From Emydura subglobosa (Eukaryota; Chordata; Testudines; Chelidae): DNA of 64,000 nt. Shown piece after piece: positions 15,253 to 36,378 of the stretch. The notes under the pieces are model-generated. The model did not search any database, was not told where the DNA came from, and saw only the letters and a program-made list of their open reading frames with translations. The DNA lies in the NCBI GenBank assembly GCA_007922225.1, contig ML679966.1, positions 55,609,889 to 55,673,888 on the forward strand, read 5' to 3'. How positions within the stretch are numbered: the stretch's first letter is position 1; each line of letters begins with the position of its first letter. Made by a program: the position numbers and the translations under genes.

Positions 15253-15960
15253 ATTGGCAGTTGAGACCTGACTTTAAGATGCTGAAAGGCCTCAAAATTG
15301 TGCTGTACTGGCACAATTCACAATGCCTGGGTTTTGGGTTCAGTATCAGTTTAGCAAGAATTGTTGGGAGGTTGGGATTGCCATAATTTCTTCCACCAAA
15401 CAGTCAATCTGTTTCTTGGCAATTCGTAGGAACATCCTATTGGATCTGACTAGTAGGCCATGTAGTACTGTATCCTTTCTCCAACACCACCCAGAACCAG
15501 CTGCTAAAGAGGAAGGTACAACCCCATAGTAGTCAGTTGTGGGCCAACCTGCTCCCTCAGAAAGTTTCCTGTTAAGGTCCAATAGTTAGAAGGGGATTAT
15601 GCCTTAAATAATGAATGTTTATATCCTTTCCAAAACTTTTTTATAAATAGGTTTACTAATTCTGGATATTTTAGATATCCACTTAAATGTCCTTTTTAAA
15701 AAAAATCCTGCTCAGCTATCAGCTAACATACTGTGGCAATGAGTTCAATCATCTAATTATGCATTGTGTGAACAAGAATTTTTTTTATTTGGTTTGAATT
15801 TGCCACCTTTCAATTTCTTTGATGTCCCCTTGTTCTTGTATTTTAAAAAAGGAATAGAAGCTCCTGATCTGCTGCATCGATGCTTGCCACCATGGCAGTT
15901 TAGACATGCTCTAAGTGTTCTGTGGAACTTATTGCCAGTATCTACTTGTTTGATATTCTG
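15253..15960 (-). repeat. CR1-like / unclassified interspersed repeat, antisense
   Basis: Past the recognisable reverse-transcriptase part, bases 15720-15880 (around ggcaatgagttc and tgtccccttgttcttgtatt) resemble another CR1-type untranslated region in antisense. Bases 15253-15620 have the look of a dispersed repeat but I cannot place them. Boundaries are approximate. Confidence 0.45.
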
Positions 15961-18900
15961 ACAGTATGATTACTGCCTGTGGAACAGATACAAAACGTGT
16001 GTGTGCGCTGGGGACGAGGAGTAGAGTCGCACTTGAATATTTCTCAACGTGGAGCTCGGTGTTTCAGTAGGGGGTGAGGATTGACTATTATTGTTTCCAC
16101 CTTCTATGGAAAGTTTCCTGAGGCATAAATCTGCCCCAGTCATACTAGACTTTGTCAACTTCAAGCTAGACTTCTGTAATGTGTTCTTAATTGGGCTTCC
16201 TTCAAAACTGTTCCATAGACTGGTAAGTTACAGAATATAGTTGCTTGTTTGTTCCTTCAGTTAGCACCTGGGAGTCTGTTACACCCAACTCCCAGCCAGA
16301 GGATACAATTCAATGTTGTAATATTAGAATATAAAGTCCTTTATATTTTAGGTAGCCTCTTGCCCTGTGTTCAGCATTTACAATCTGTTGGGGTGGGGTC
16401 CTCCCACAGAACTTGGGTACAGCCAGTACTGAGCTGGAGGGTAAGCAAGACTTTCATGGCTGAGAACCCCCTGGCTTTGGAATTCCCTCCCAAAAGCAGG
16501 CCCAAAATAATTCCTTGATTGTCTGTAAGGATTTTATACAGAGTGGTGTTTTTGTTTTGTTTTTTTAATTTCTTGGATCTCGCTCTTATTTTGTTAATCG
16601 ACTATCTTCTTTGCAGGTATCTTTTATTGGTGGATGATTGCCAGACAGATATTGGGTTTGACCTTTTGATACATTTTTCTGATGATGACTGGCTGTATAA
16701 TTAGAATGGTGAAAGTTTTTAAGAGGCTGTTTTGCTTCTATTATGATTTGAGTACAATTCTTAAAGGCCTTCCAATACACCTTTTACATTGAGAAATAAC
16801 AACTACATACCAAAATTCTGTAATCTACACATTGTTTACTTGTAAGGTTTGCTAATGATTGTATTGTATTTTTTATAAAGCTCAATTAAATGAGGAATTA
16901 ATGAAGAACATAGGGTTAGACCAAATTATGATCTAATATCAACTTCCAGAAGTCAAAATATATGTGCTGAAGATTTCAGTATATATAATGCCTTCAGTGC
17001 AGGATCAAGCGTACATATTGTCCATAGCGATGAATTTCTAAATGTAACTTCTTTTTTAGCAGTAATGAGAACCGAGTGACTAACTGCCAGTTCACTGGTA
17101 ACAAAGAAAAAGCAAACTTCTCTGATCTAATTTCAAACTCATTTGTACAGCTTGGATTCAAAAATTTGAATTAGGCTCAGAGATTATGAGGTTTGTGTTC
17201 TGCTTACGAGAGACTGTGAAAAACATAATAAAACCAAGTCGGTATAGAAGAAAACAATCCAATGAAAAAGGATGGTGAAAATGGAACAGAGTGGGAAACG
17301 GTGAAAAATACAGAAAGACTGAAAAAGGAGCAGAGAGCAGAATGGAAAAGAATGCTAGTGAAAAACAAACGCATTATACGGTATACAATCAATATAGAAT
17401 GCCCATTTGGGTCAGCCCAATTTTTTGAGGGGTTAGAGTGGGAGTTTTCTATGCCCAGTACACAAAACAGGTTACCCTTTAACTAGAAAAACATTTTGGT
17501 TCAGGTTCATCAGTAGTGTAAATTCCCTGACTTTAACTTAATCCAGTGATAAATTTAGTCCTTTAAAAAAATTAAATTGTGAGTTTAAATTACCAGAAAA
17601 ATAATGATTTCTGAAATAAATTAGTTTTCAAATCAGAGAACAAAGGAAAACAAATAAATAATAGTTGCAGAAGTTGACAAGCCCTTCCTTTGAACCCAAG
17701 GAACAACAACCCCAGTCCCTCCCCATCACACACAGTTGTTGTGAGTTCTCTTTAGTACAAACTAAGACTACTAATAGGTGTAACATTCTTTAAAACAATT
17801 CATTAGCACATAAAAAGAGATTTCTTGAATTTAACTCAATTTAAACTGGAACATATTCAATATGTTCATCATCCATAACATTTGGACTTCAGCTAATAAG
17901 CAGATTACTTTGAATACCAAGGCTACTTTTGGTATATGGAACCACTCTAAAGGTATCAAAATAATAGGGATTAACCAAGAAATATGTATACCATATACTA
18001 ACAGGGATCTGAAAATGTAGGACTGGCTAATGCTACCCATTAGCCCTTATTTACATGATAGTACCCATTGCCTTTAATGGGTAACTCTTAAGCATGTAAA
18101 AAGGACTATTCACTTAAAGATTTCCAGGATGGGCCCCATATCTTTCAAGTAGGTAGATATTTAGGTACAAATTCATAGTTAACCTTTCAAGCTTTATGAT
18201 AATAATCTAAAATGGCATTTTACAAGGACCTTAAAAATGTCATTTACATAAACCAGAAACTGATCTGAATGACTCTGCCTGCAGATATGTGATTATCAGC
18301 ACATACAGTACATTTAAAGCTTTCAGGAGGTAAAACACTTGTTAATATCTTTGTCTGATGTATGGGAAATATCATTTCCTTTACTCTTTCATTACTGCTA
18401 GAATAAACCAACTGAGAAGACATAAAAAAAAATCAGACTGCCTTTTGGGGCTGCTAAACTTTAAACTTCTTGTCTATATACATTACAACTTCTGACAGAT
18501 ATTTTCCCCACTTTGTAAAAGATCTAAGCAACATCACTTACATAATATGCTGAATCATACTGTTTAACTTTGTTACAAAATGTATCATGTATTCATCAAT
18601 TACTGAAGCTAACCAGAGCAGAAACTGCTTTTACTTAGGTTTCTACAACATAACTTTTAACCAAAAGCACAATAATAAAGTAAGCTAGTAAAACATTTGC
18701 TACATACTAAATTTAAGTAAATTTGTAACTCTCAAGAACCGTTTTTTTTTTTTTTATCAGAAAATGACAGGGTAAAACTCAAATCCTAGATGCAGTAACA
18801 GATATTTTTAATTATGCAAGATTGTAAGAAGAATTCTATTACTATTATCAGAGGGTATCCTGCAACATGGACACATGGTTATAATAAAATCCTAAGTGAG

Positions 18901-18965
18901 TGATTACTAGGGCTGCAATCCTGCAAATATTTGCTTATGCTCTTTACTTATATGAGTAGTCCCAT

Positions 18966-19075
18966 TAAAGTCAATGATTCACATCCTCAACTGATGTAAA
19001 ATGTCATAGATCCATAGAAGTCAATGGAGCTATGACAATTTATACCAGTGGACTATCTGATTTGCCCCATTCAGG
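18966..19075. mobile_element. Palindromic MITE-like element
   Basis: The arms aactgatgtaaaatgtcatag and the inverse of ctatgacaatttataccagt meet around tccatagaagtcaatgga. The outer ends are gattcacatc and gatttgcccc. This is a compact fold-back with no coding capacity. A terminal tggtgtaaat-type motif is also seen at 51078-51492. Confidence 0.7.
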
Positions 19076-19512
19076 CTACCCATGTGCTTAAAAAAAGTAC
19101 GTTCATAGATGTTTGCAAGATCAAAGTCTATTCCATAAAATATGGAAAAGTTCAAAGTCAGTCAAGAAAGATTCTACCATATTTAACAAATACCTAGCAA
19201 GAGGCAATTCATAAACAATGCAATTTAATAAGAACAAATGAGAGCAAAATACAAATGTACTGAAATATTGTAATGGATCATTTATATCACATTATGACTG
19301 GGATAATTAACAATTAAACAAACAAACAAAGTGGAAAAACAGAAGTTTGTTGTTTTAATTCTGGGCACACACTGTGAAGTTTACCTTTTCTTTGCCTTCC
19401 AGACTGTGTATATTTGTAGAATATGGGCCTGGATTGTTAGGAAGAAACCCTCCTATTTCACATATTTCTCATTATATACATATATTTCAATTCAAGATAA
19501 CTATTGTTATAT

Positions 19513-19518
19513 TTTATT
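19513..19518 (-). promoter_or_regulatory. Possible intronic poly(A) signal after exon 16
   Basis: AATAAA on the minus strand, about 60 bp past the stop codon that ends the exon 16 read-through frame. In AT-rich DNA this hexamer is common by chance, and the downstream sequence is not strongly GU-rich. Confidence 0.3.
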
Positions 19519-19582
19519 AACATAACATTGAACAGACAATTAAAACTATAATCAAAAGGAGAGAGACCTTTCACATTCATCA

Positions 19583-19861
<279 letters not shown>

Positions 19862-21579
19862 CTAGGGAAGAAAAAGATTTTTGTATTAGCCAAAAATAGA
19901 TAAAAAATTCCATGTATGTGCCTCTACATTTAAAATATAAGATCTTCTATTGATTTATGTTACAATGTTAAATTTGTATTGATATTTTTCAATATTTAAT
20001 ATTTTTGCATCTTTTATCTTAGACTCCTTTACAAATGTTTGTTGATTTTGTTTTAATAAATATGTTGTAATGTTTAAAATATAAGTTTCTAAATGACATG
20101 TTTTAAGACAAAGTTCATGCATGAATACGTAGTATCTACTTTTAAAAATGTTTAATAGCTCAGTTATTTTAATTAAAAAGGAAAAACTCTAAAGACATTG
20201 GACTAAGGCCTGCAAATGTTCACTGAAGAATAAAGCCATTTCTGAGTCATAGACAGTTATAAGGTTCTGGATGCTTGTGGGTTGTGTTTTTTTTAAAAAC
20301 ACCCTATAACTTAAAATATATTACCTTTCATATGGAAACTCTGCAAGCCAAGTCTTTCCCATTGTAAATTTAAGACCAAATTATTTTTTTATGAAAGTAC
20401 AAATCTGTTTTCTTAATACTGTCACATCTTTCTCAGCAGTGGCACTGATATAATTTAGAGGACTAATTTGTGTCATTTTCATTAGGAGGTTTAGGGGAAA
20501 AAAACACCATTTATGCAAGGCCTACTACCCAGGATAATACTTTCAGTGCATAATCCCATGTCTATATAAAACCTTCCACCCCGAAACTTCTAAGCTTCTT
20601 AGGCTCAACTATCAACCATTTAATCAAAAATGTTCCAGTTGTGTGCAATTAATAGCTAAAGAGAAAACAGTGGCCAGGAGGATTCATATAGTGCTTAGAT
20701 TGTGCATGAAATGGAAGCATGAATTTGATAAATCACAATCTTTATTTATTTAAACTACACAAAAAGACTATTTTGGCTTTTGTTGCTATCTCCTATGGAC
20801 TATAAAAACTATTTCCAATGTTTTGCCATGTTTCTTACTTTACAATAAATATTGGAGAGAAAGCTCTAAAGTATTTATAATTACTGGAATCACTTTCACA
20901 TGTTACTGCTGTGGAATGCAGCTCATTCAGTCATCATAACTCCACTTAAGTAATATAGAGAGTCTTGCTTATTGTAACAGGCACAAGGAAATACTGAGTT
21001 GGTAGAAGTCTATTTTAACTCACCTGAGTTAAATTGTCATCTTGATACCTGGGATTTCCACATGCAGCTCCCAATAATGTGAAAATAAATCCCAATACCC
21101 ACTACTCAGAGAGCTCAATGCTATGCCTATCAGGATGATTTAAGGGGAATTGTAATGATTTCATGGATTTAAATTAGACATGTAATATTATTTGAATGTA
21201 GGCTTAATGATCTAATTTCTTTTATATGGCAGTATATAAAACATTAACAGACATACAAGTATATTACAACTGTATTTATTAGCAAAGATGTAACAGTTAC
21301 TTGTAAATATATCCAGCTAATTTAAAATTTATGCAGAAAAACAGTTTAATAATTAATTAAATATCATAATAAATAAGTATCTAAATAATTTATTACGTAT
21401 ACACTGTTAGCACCCATTTTATGTCTGTGTTTTTAGACACTATACAAAATGTATTAGTGGCTTGATATACTGTAACACTTTCTTCTGGATATCATTTAAA
21501 GTACTAAAATTCATAACTTCTGTTACTATTATCTAACTAACATCATGGAACTGTAGCTACTTTTAGCAACTCAAGAGAG

Positions 21580-21727
21580 GAGAATGGTCTTGTGATCAAA
21601 ACACAGGGCTGAGAGTTAAGAGATCTACGATTTTTTTCCACATCTGCCAGTCACCTTTCCCATGTGACCTTGGACAACTGACAATCTCTCCCTGCCTCAG
21701 TTTCCACATCTGCAAAATGGAGACACA
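21580..21727 (+). mobile_element. MIR-like SINE, sense
   Basis: It contains acagggctgagagttaag, catgtgaccttggacaactg and cctcagtttccacatctgca followed by aaatggagacac, the well-known order of the MIR core and 3' part. It is diverged and old. Confidence 0.75.
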
Positions 21728-21861
21728 AACTTAGAGCTGACTAGAAAACAAAGTAGTTTTGAAAAAAGTTTGCATTATTTATTTGTTCTAATAATGACAT
21801 CTTTACTTCATAGGGATTTGTGAGGTTTAGTTATTAATGTGGGGGGACATGATAAAAAATC

Positions 21862-22212
21862 TTCAAGTACTTACAAGATTGCAATAAAGAGGAGGAAGAT
21901 AACTTTTTCTCTTTATCCACAGAGGACAAGATGAGAAATAATGGGTTAAATTGCAGCAAGTGAGATTTAGGTTAGACATTAGGAAAACCTTCCTAATTAT
22001 AAGGGTAGCTAAGCACTGGAACAAATTACATGGAGAGACTATGGAATCTCCATCACTGGAGGATTTTGAGAACAGGTTAGACAAACACTCTGTTCTTTGA
22101 GTATTATCTAGACCATTTAGGGATGATCTAAATAATAGCTAGTCCTGCCTCACTGCAGGCTAGATGACCTATTGAGGTCCTTCCAGTCCTTCATTTGTAT
22201 GATTCTATAATC
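21862..22212 (+). mobile_element. CR1 LINE 3' tail, sense
   Basis: It contains gggttaaattgcagcaagtg, ttaggttagacattaggaaa, actatggaatctccatcact and aggctagatgacctattgag and ends tatgattctataat, the typical CR1 3' end. It is 5'-truncated, as most CR1 copies are. Confidence 0.88.
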
Positions 22213-22818
22213 TGTAAAAGACTGAGATGCAGGGTAGTTAATTATCTGAAGCCAGGGAGCTTAAAAAATAAAAAAATCATTGAGGTCATTCCATAATTCA
22301 AGTAGGAAGTTTATTTTGACATTCAGTCTAAATGTTTCTTTTACTTATTTAATTCCATTGCTCCTTATTATACTTCTTGTTCCACTCTAAAAGTTACTTT
22401 CTCATCTTAGTATTTTCACCTTGAAATGGTTATATATGGCTGTAATGCTTCAGTACTTCTTATTTAACCAAGTTATATATATTCAGTATTTTTATTCTTT
22501 ACACATAATTCAGTTCTTCCAGACTTTTGTCTTTTCTTGAATTGGCTCCAATTAATGGCTCGGCCATTTGTTTGTTTTAGTTTGTTTACAAAAAAGCCAG
22601 CTGAAGCTCAGCAGAAGGCATTTCTTTTGATACATATACAGTATAATACTCATATATTTAAAAAAAAGCAAGTCATTCTATGTATGTTTTGAAAGACTCC
22701 AGAAACAGTGCCAAACTCAAAGTTAATGAAAACAAGGATTTCCATGGAAATTGTCAGTATTTAAAGCAGTGTTGTTGTATGAGACAATTTCTATTTTTGA
22801 ACAACCCTGCAACTGTTA

Positions 22819-25633
<2,815 letters not shown>

Positions 25634-25759
25634 CTTCACAACTCTTTTTGTCAGGTCCAAGTTCATAGCCAGGATCACAAGCACACTGATAACTGCCCAG
25701 GGTATTCACACACCGCTGTTCACAGCCCCCATTGTCAGGTTTGGCACATTCATCTTCCT
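25634..25759 (-). CDS. TLL1: TLL1 exon 14: EGF1 (calcium-binding)
   Basis: This 126-bp exon encodes a complete EGF module as a symmetric phase 1-1 unit: [20 protein letters not shown], then [20 protein letters not shown] and a final Cys-Glu. All six EGF cysteines are present. The DEC start and the [10 protein letters not shown] block match the calcium-binding EGF consensus, whose Asn is commonly hydroxylated. Acceptor is cttcatag|AGG and donor is GAAG|gtacag. Exon 17 encodes EGF2 with the same length and phase, pointing to an ancient module duplication. Confidence 0.97.
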
Positions 25760-27585
<1,826 letters not shown>

Positions 27586-27789
27586 CTAACACATAACATA
27601 AAGGAGTTTTGTTTAGGCAAGTGGAATAGAAACTATTATAGAACTAAGAAGCTTTTTCTTAGTACATTTGGATTTCTGATTCTTTTATGTGGGGAGAGGG
27701 AGTAAACCTGCTCAGTTTTGTTTTTGTTTTGTTTATTTTTAAAAGAATGAATTTTGTCCCTCTTGTACAAAACTTGTCCATTTTCTTAT

Positions 27790-27921
27790 CTAAGGCTCAA
27801 ATCCTGCATACACGTAAGCATACATATAATTTTCACCATGTAAGCAATCCCATAGAAAGAAGTGGACTACTTGCATGAGTAATGCTACAGGGGCTTATGT
27901 GTTTGCAAGGTCAGGGTCTTA
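27790..27921. mobile_element. Palindromic MITE-like element
   Basis: The left end atcctgcatacacgtaagca pairs with the inverse of the right end (gcttatgtgtttgcaaggtc). The middle reads agcaatcccatagaaagaag. It belongs with the elements at 674 and 33222. Confidence 0.65.
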
Positions 27922-29689
27922 GGTATTAGAGAGAGCCATCTTGGCATTTTGATCATGAGTAGCATCAGAACCAGAGTTAGGGTGGTAAGTAAGAAAGATC
28001 ATAAGAACCTGTGGCATAATTATTGCATTACTGACTTTATTAGGAGTTTCACATGCATGACTAATGCTGTGGTCAGGCATATGTCTAGCTGAGCACCAGT
28101 TTTTCAAAGGTTTAGAGCGTAAATTTTAAATGTACAACTTCACGTTCCAATGTTTTAAAGAACTGAGAACTTTTTAATATTAACAATTATAATGAAATTC
28201 TGTTAGCATTATTTTATTAACAGTAATAGAGTAAAAAGCTATTATACTCAGAGGTAGGGTATATCGGTCTGCTCCCAAGACCATTAAAATCAGTGAAGGG
28301 TCTAACTTTATTTTTTGTTCACAGTTTACATTTACAGGAGCATAAGGTCATTCAGCAACTCAGTTTTGTTCTATGATTGGGAACACCGTTCCACTCTAGA
28401 GGGGAAGTTGGAAAATATTTTATGGGCCAAATTCAGCTCTAAATTACATGTGCCCAACTCCCATTGAAGTAAAACGCCAGTTTCCTTTCTGAGCATCACC
28501 TTTCATTTTTGGCAGTGGAAGAAAGATAAAAATCTATTTTGGGCAGTGGTAAGTTGTTAAACATCTAAGACTGTAAAAATCAGCCGACTTAAGTGTTATT
28601 GATTTACACCAAACATTCAAGTAAGGTGATCATTTGACTAGATTAATTTATTTTTAGTGCTATTCCACTGCAAATGGTTCCAATACTAATAATACTTAGA
28701 GATTAACTAGTTACAACCTGAAATATAAACCATAGGATAAATATAGTGTTTTTGGACAAGTAATAAATAACTTTAAAACCCTTTGGCGACAAATAAAAAG
28801 AACTGATTTGAAGTGTGTTTTCCTTATCTGAGACTCAAATTTTAGGACATTATGCTGTTGTGTTATCTGGCAGCGCTACTGTGGAAAGGTCTGCTATGCT
28901 AAGCTGCAAATGTCTGCTATGCTTCCCAGTTTAGAGTTTGATCCAACACCTATTTAAAGTAACAGAATGACTCCCGCTGAGTTCAGATTGGGCCCATCAC
29001 CTTGTTTATTGGAGGGTTAAAACTATATTGTTTCAAATTACATGGGGGTGAAAAACATGCAAATTGTTAGTAAATAAATAAAATGTATTTTAATTTTTTA
29101 AAGCAAAAAATGTAGCTTTGTCGGTAGTATGAACAGTCAGCTGCTGAAGAAAGTCAAGGCAGCATGACAGAACAAGAATGAAAGAAAGCCAGAGAAATCC
29201 ACATGATGGAGGCAGCAGCAGTGGCCAGAAAGGGGACTCCAGGACTAGATGAGGCTGGTTGAAGTGACCATGGAGATCCAGAGAAGGTAGTTGGACATGG
29301 CCCAAAAGAGGGTAAGACAGGTGGGAACTTGGCAGGACATTGACCAATTCTCCCAAACCAATCTGTTCTATACCTCCTTTTCCTCTCATGCCCTAATACT
29401 GTCTCACAAAGTGAGTTAGAGGAGGTTTCTCATCAGATCTAATGGGCTGGTGTTTAAGAGTCACAGCTCAGGTCCAGTTCTGCTTTCTCACATTTAATGG
29501 TTATACAGTGTGTGATATGTGAAGAAGTAAAGAGACATACACAGAACCCCAAATTTCCTTCCCTTCTGGAGGTAACACCCAATTTGAAGTCCCCAGAAAG
29601 TTCGGCTGCCTGTCAGGACAGTCTGGATTCTTATTTTCAAAATCTTTACTGTCTCAGACAGATTATAAGAATTTATTTTTCAATCCCAG

Positions 29690-29842
29690 AATAGTCAATA
29701 GCCCAATGGCAGGGCGCTCACCTTGAATGTGGAAAATTCAGGTTCAAGTCTTTGCTCTGCATGATTTGGACTACCAAAAACTTGAACTTGGGTCTCCCTG
29801 ATTGCAGCTGAGTGCCCTACCACTGGGCTATGAAGTCACTCT
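29690..29842. repeat. Inverted repeat whose arms carry tRNA-like B-box motifs
   Basis: The left arm tagcccaatggcagggcgct ... ggttcaagtc is mirrored by the right arm, which inverts to tagcccagtggtagggcact ... agttcaag. Each arm therefore holds a sequence close to the polymerase III B box (GGTTCAAGTC) and a tRNA-5'-like tagc-ccagtgg-tagg start. This could be a SINE-derived fold-back or a DNA element that captured tRNA-like ends. There is no functional tRNA, as no cloverleaf closes. Confidence 0.7.
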
Positions 29843-31599
29843 CTCTTCTGGCCCAAAGAATATTTAATTATTTATACAAAGTGGAACATCTCCAGCAGGA
29901 GAGATTGAGAGAGAGAGAAGAGAGAGTGCTTCTACAACACCAGAAAAGCAAGGAAGTGGAGTTAATGAAGCTAATATTTATGCTGCTTTGCCTAAATCAT
30001 AGTGCAATTCCTCTATCAGTGAGCTAAAGAAGAGCAGGTAATCCTACACTCTGCAGAAGCTGCAATGCCCACAAAACAAGATGACTCAGTGATAAAATCT
30101 GAAGGTCTTGATTTTTCTGGGGATTTAATTATAGACTGGAGGTTATTTATAAAGTTATTTTAATGCACTATGTACAATCAGAATTTATCTGACACAAAAG
30201 CACCTTACAACGGACAAACAAATAATTTTCATACAAACACACTGTAGTAACTTCTGTCTGCCCTTCACTATTTTTGGTTCAACCTGACATAGGGACTTTT
30301 GATTTTTAAATCACATTTCTGTTTTGCTGGGCAATGCACCAATGATATTGAAATTAAGTGACATCTTTGAACCCAGATTTGAGATCATTTTGCTATAGTA
30401 CTATTAACTACTTAAGGATATCTGATACCTTTTGTCATTTGTAACAGAACATTCCAAATTGGTCTGTTACAGATACACAAGGGACTACAAAAAACCCTTA
30501 ACACTCATGAATTAATATATTTGGGAAGTGAACTGCAGTTCAGCCACACATATATCCAATATTGATTTAATTTCTTTTTTTTTTGTTTGTTTTTGTTTTA
30601 TCTGTTTCCTTGATATCTTTTCCAACCACTTTTTGTCTCTTGAGTTTTCAGCACATGAGACGGTGAAGCAAAAGTTCTTGTAACAAGAAGTGACACCAAA
30701 TTATGATGACTTAGTAAAAGATGCTGCCAATATAAGCTTGAATTTGGACATTGCTTGTTTAGTTTATATGCAGCAAAGAGAAACTGTTTTTTGCCATTTC
30801 AGAGAAGACAAACTAATTCCTCTCAGGTAGTAATAAAAATAAGAACCACTGCTCTGTGTTTTTGTTCATATAGCTATTGCAGGAAAGGCATTCCTTGTCC
30901 ATTATACAAAGTAATCTTGTTTAATGTCAGATTTCATAGAGCTGCCTAATCAATCCTGATCCATGACAACAGACTCTATAGTTTGATATAGCAGGTCTTA
31001 TTAAAAACAAACCATGGCAGATGAGGATACTTGCTGCAAAAATGAAAAATTAAAGAGTCTCCAGTGTGCGACTATGGTCAACTAGAACAGACCATGGAAC
31101 ATATAACAACTCAATGCCCGATTCACAAATACAAAGGAGGCATCACAGCAATACACTCTGCTACTCGAGACACAATTGTCTAGCTGTAAAATTATAGTTG
31201 TTGCTCTACATTTACATGAGCCATACAAGGAAGAAGATTAAGAACTATGGAATTACTCTGAATACTGTCCGTTTAAAACAATTTTCAAAAGAGAGAGATG
31301 GACATGATACTATAGGTAACTCTGAGCCAGAACTGTGGAAGTCTAACTACATTCAAAAGGATTCTTGGGCTGGGGAAGAGTATTCTACCCTGTATTTTGT
31401 GGGACATTAATTTAGGACTGACAAAAAGATAGGAGACTGCAGGTAACAACTATGAAAGTCTCTTCTAATGTTTATAATATATGGTCATTACTGACGATAA
31501 ATTTGGCCACTTAGGCCTGCTCTTTTGATAATTCTGTGTCAGAATTCCCATTGATTTTAAACGGTGGCAAGTCACTTAAAGGCTGCAGGATCAGGAACA

Positions 31600-31945
31600 A
31601 TAGAGATGAAACAGACAGACATATTTGCCTGGATGCACAAAGGGACTTGGGTATTGCTATGATAAGGGTCAATTTTAGGCAAATAGGAAATCACAGAAAC
31701 ACCATTGAGATCCACAAAGCCTCAGTTAGGTACCTAATCTCCCTATCAAATGAATGGAGAGAGATAGGGACTGAAGAATGCACTCCACAATAGCCAGCAC
31801 AATAGGCAGGGACCCACCTAAAATAGTGGGAGATGTGGATTGCCGTGGAGCCAAAACTGCAACTTAAGCACCTAAATCTGAGGTTTAGGTGCCTAAATCT
31901 GGAGGTTAGGCACCTAAGTATCTTTGCTGATCTGAGCCATTGTTC
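31600..31945. repeat. Repeat block with inverted and tandem ttaggtgcctaa motifs
   Basis: Bases 31861-31920 repeat the unit gcacctaaatctgaggttta and its inverse about three times (tttaggtgcctaaatctg, ggttaggcacctaag). Bases 31637-31668 match the repeat at 6646-6690. This is probably one non-autonomous interspersed element. Confidence 0.55.
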
Positions 31946-32492
31946 CCAAATTCAATACATTAATGAAATATTTAAACAGAAAGAGTAGACAACAAGAGTA
32001 TTTACTAAACTTAGCAGTGAACTTCAAATCAGCACATATAGTATGTAAAATGGGTTGTATGAAATATCAATTGCCTTTGTTAGGGACAAGTTTACTGGCC
32101 TGTGCCATTCAATAAAAATATTTACAGAGATACACTATAGAGATGTTACATTTTAAAAATATGGACTTTTACACCATTTTAAGAATTTGGCTTTTTTTAA
32201 AATACAGTACCCCTTTTTGCATAATAAAAGTAGAAAACTGGTTTCTTTCCAGAAAGACATTCCTTTTTTTAACAATTAGATTTAGAAAAGAAATAACAGC
32301 TCTATTATTTAATAGAATCCTAAAGCAGTCTTGCGGAACAGGATTATGCATTTGTCAAAAGAAACTATTGTCAGTACTTAAAACATTCCAATTCAAATAG
32401 CACAGATAATGTAAAACCCCTTTAATCTTCTTGAAAATTTCTGCAAAAGGAAAGGTCCTAAGGAAAAGAAACTTCAGCAGTAGAGGTTACTT

Positions 32493-32512
32493 AAAAAAAA
32501 AAAAAAAAAAAA
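32493..32512. repeat. A20 homopolymer run
   Basis: Twenty A residues in a row on the plus strand, about 110 bp past the exon 12 donor. No SINE body is recognised beside it. Confidence 0.9.
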
Positions 32513-32621
32513 TACAAAACACAGAATTCTTTGTTTCTTCATTGGGTTAATGAGGATTCCCTTAAATGGCACTGTCATTTATCCACTAGATGGTTTGCTG
32601 AGATCAGTTAAATGGCTTTAC

Positions 32622-32767
32622 CTCAAATGCCTGAAAGGTTAATCCGACATTGTAGTTCTGTGACACTGTTATTTTCCACACACATTCCTTCATTGGTCTG
32701 TAGTCATCAGGATAATTAGGAGACTGGATCTGGCCTTCGTTTTTGTGGATCTCACCTCCACAGATTG
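32622..32767 (-). CDS. TLL1: TLL1 exon 12: start of CUB2
   Basis: This 146-bp exon completes an Ala codon after the GC-AG intron and reads [20 protein letters not shown], then [20 protein letters not shown], ending GLTFQAFE. It supplies the first two cysteines of CUB2. Acceptor is tcatcag|CAATCTG and donor is TTTGAG|gtaaag. It ends at phase 0 and exon 13 supplies the rest of CUB2. CUB2 helps chordin and procollagen processing in this family (known). A run of 20 A residues lies about 110 bp downstream of the donor on the plus strand. Confidence 0.97.

Positions 32768-36378
<3,611 letters not shown>

Noticed and set aside
15059..15316. Open frame with reverse-transcriptase similarity as a possible gene
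   Set aside because: It is a fragment of a dead CR1 copy with frameshifts on both sides, so it is annotated as a mobile element.
29690..29842. A functional tRNA gene
   Set aside because: B-box-like motifs are present but no acceptor stem or cloverleaf can be closed, and the block is an inverted repeat.
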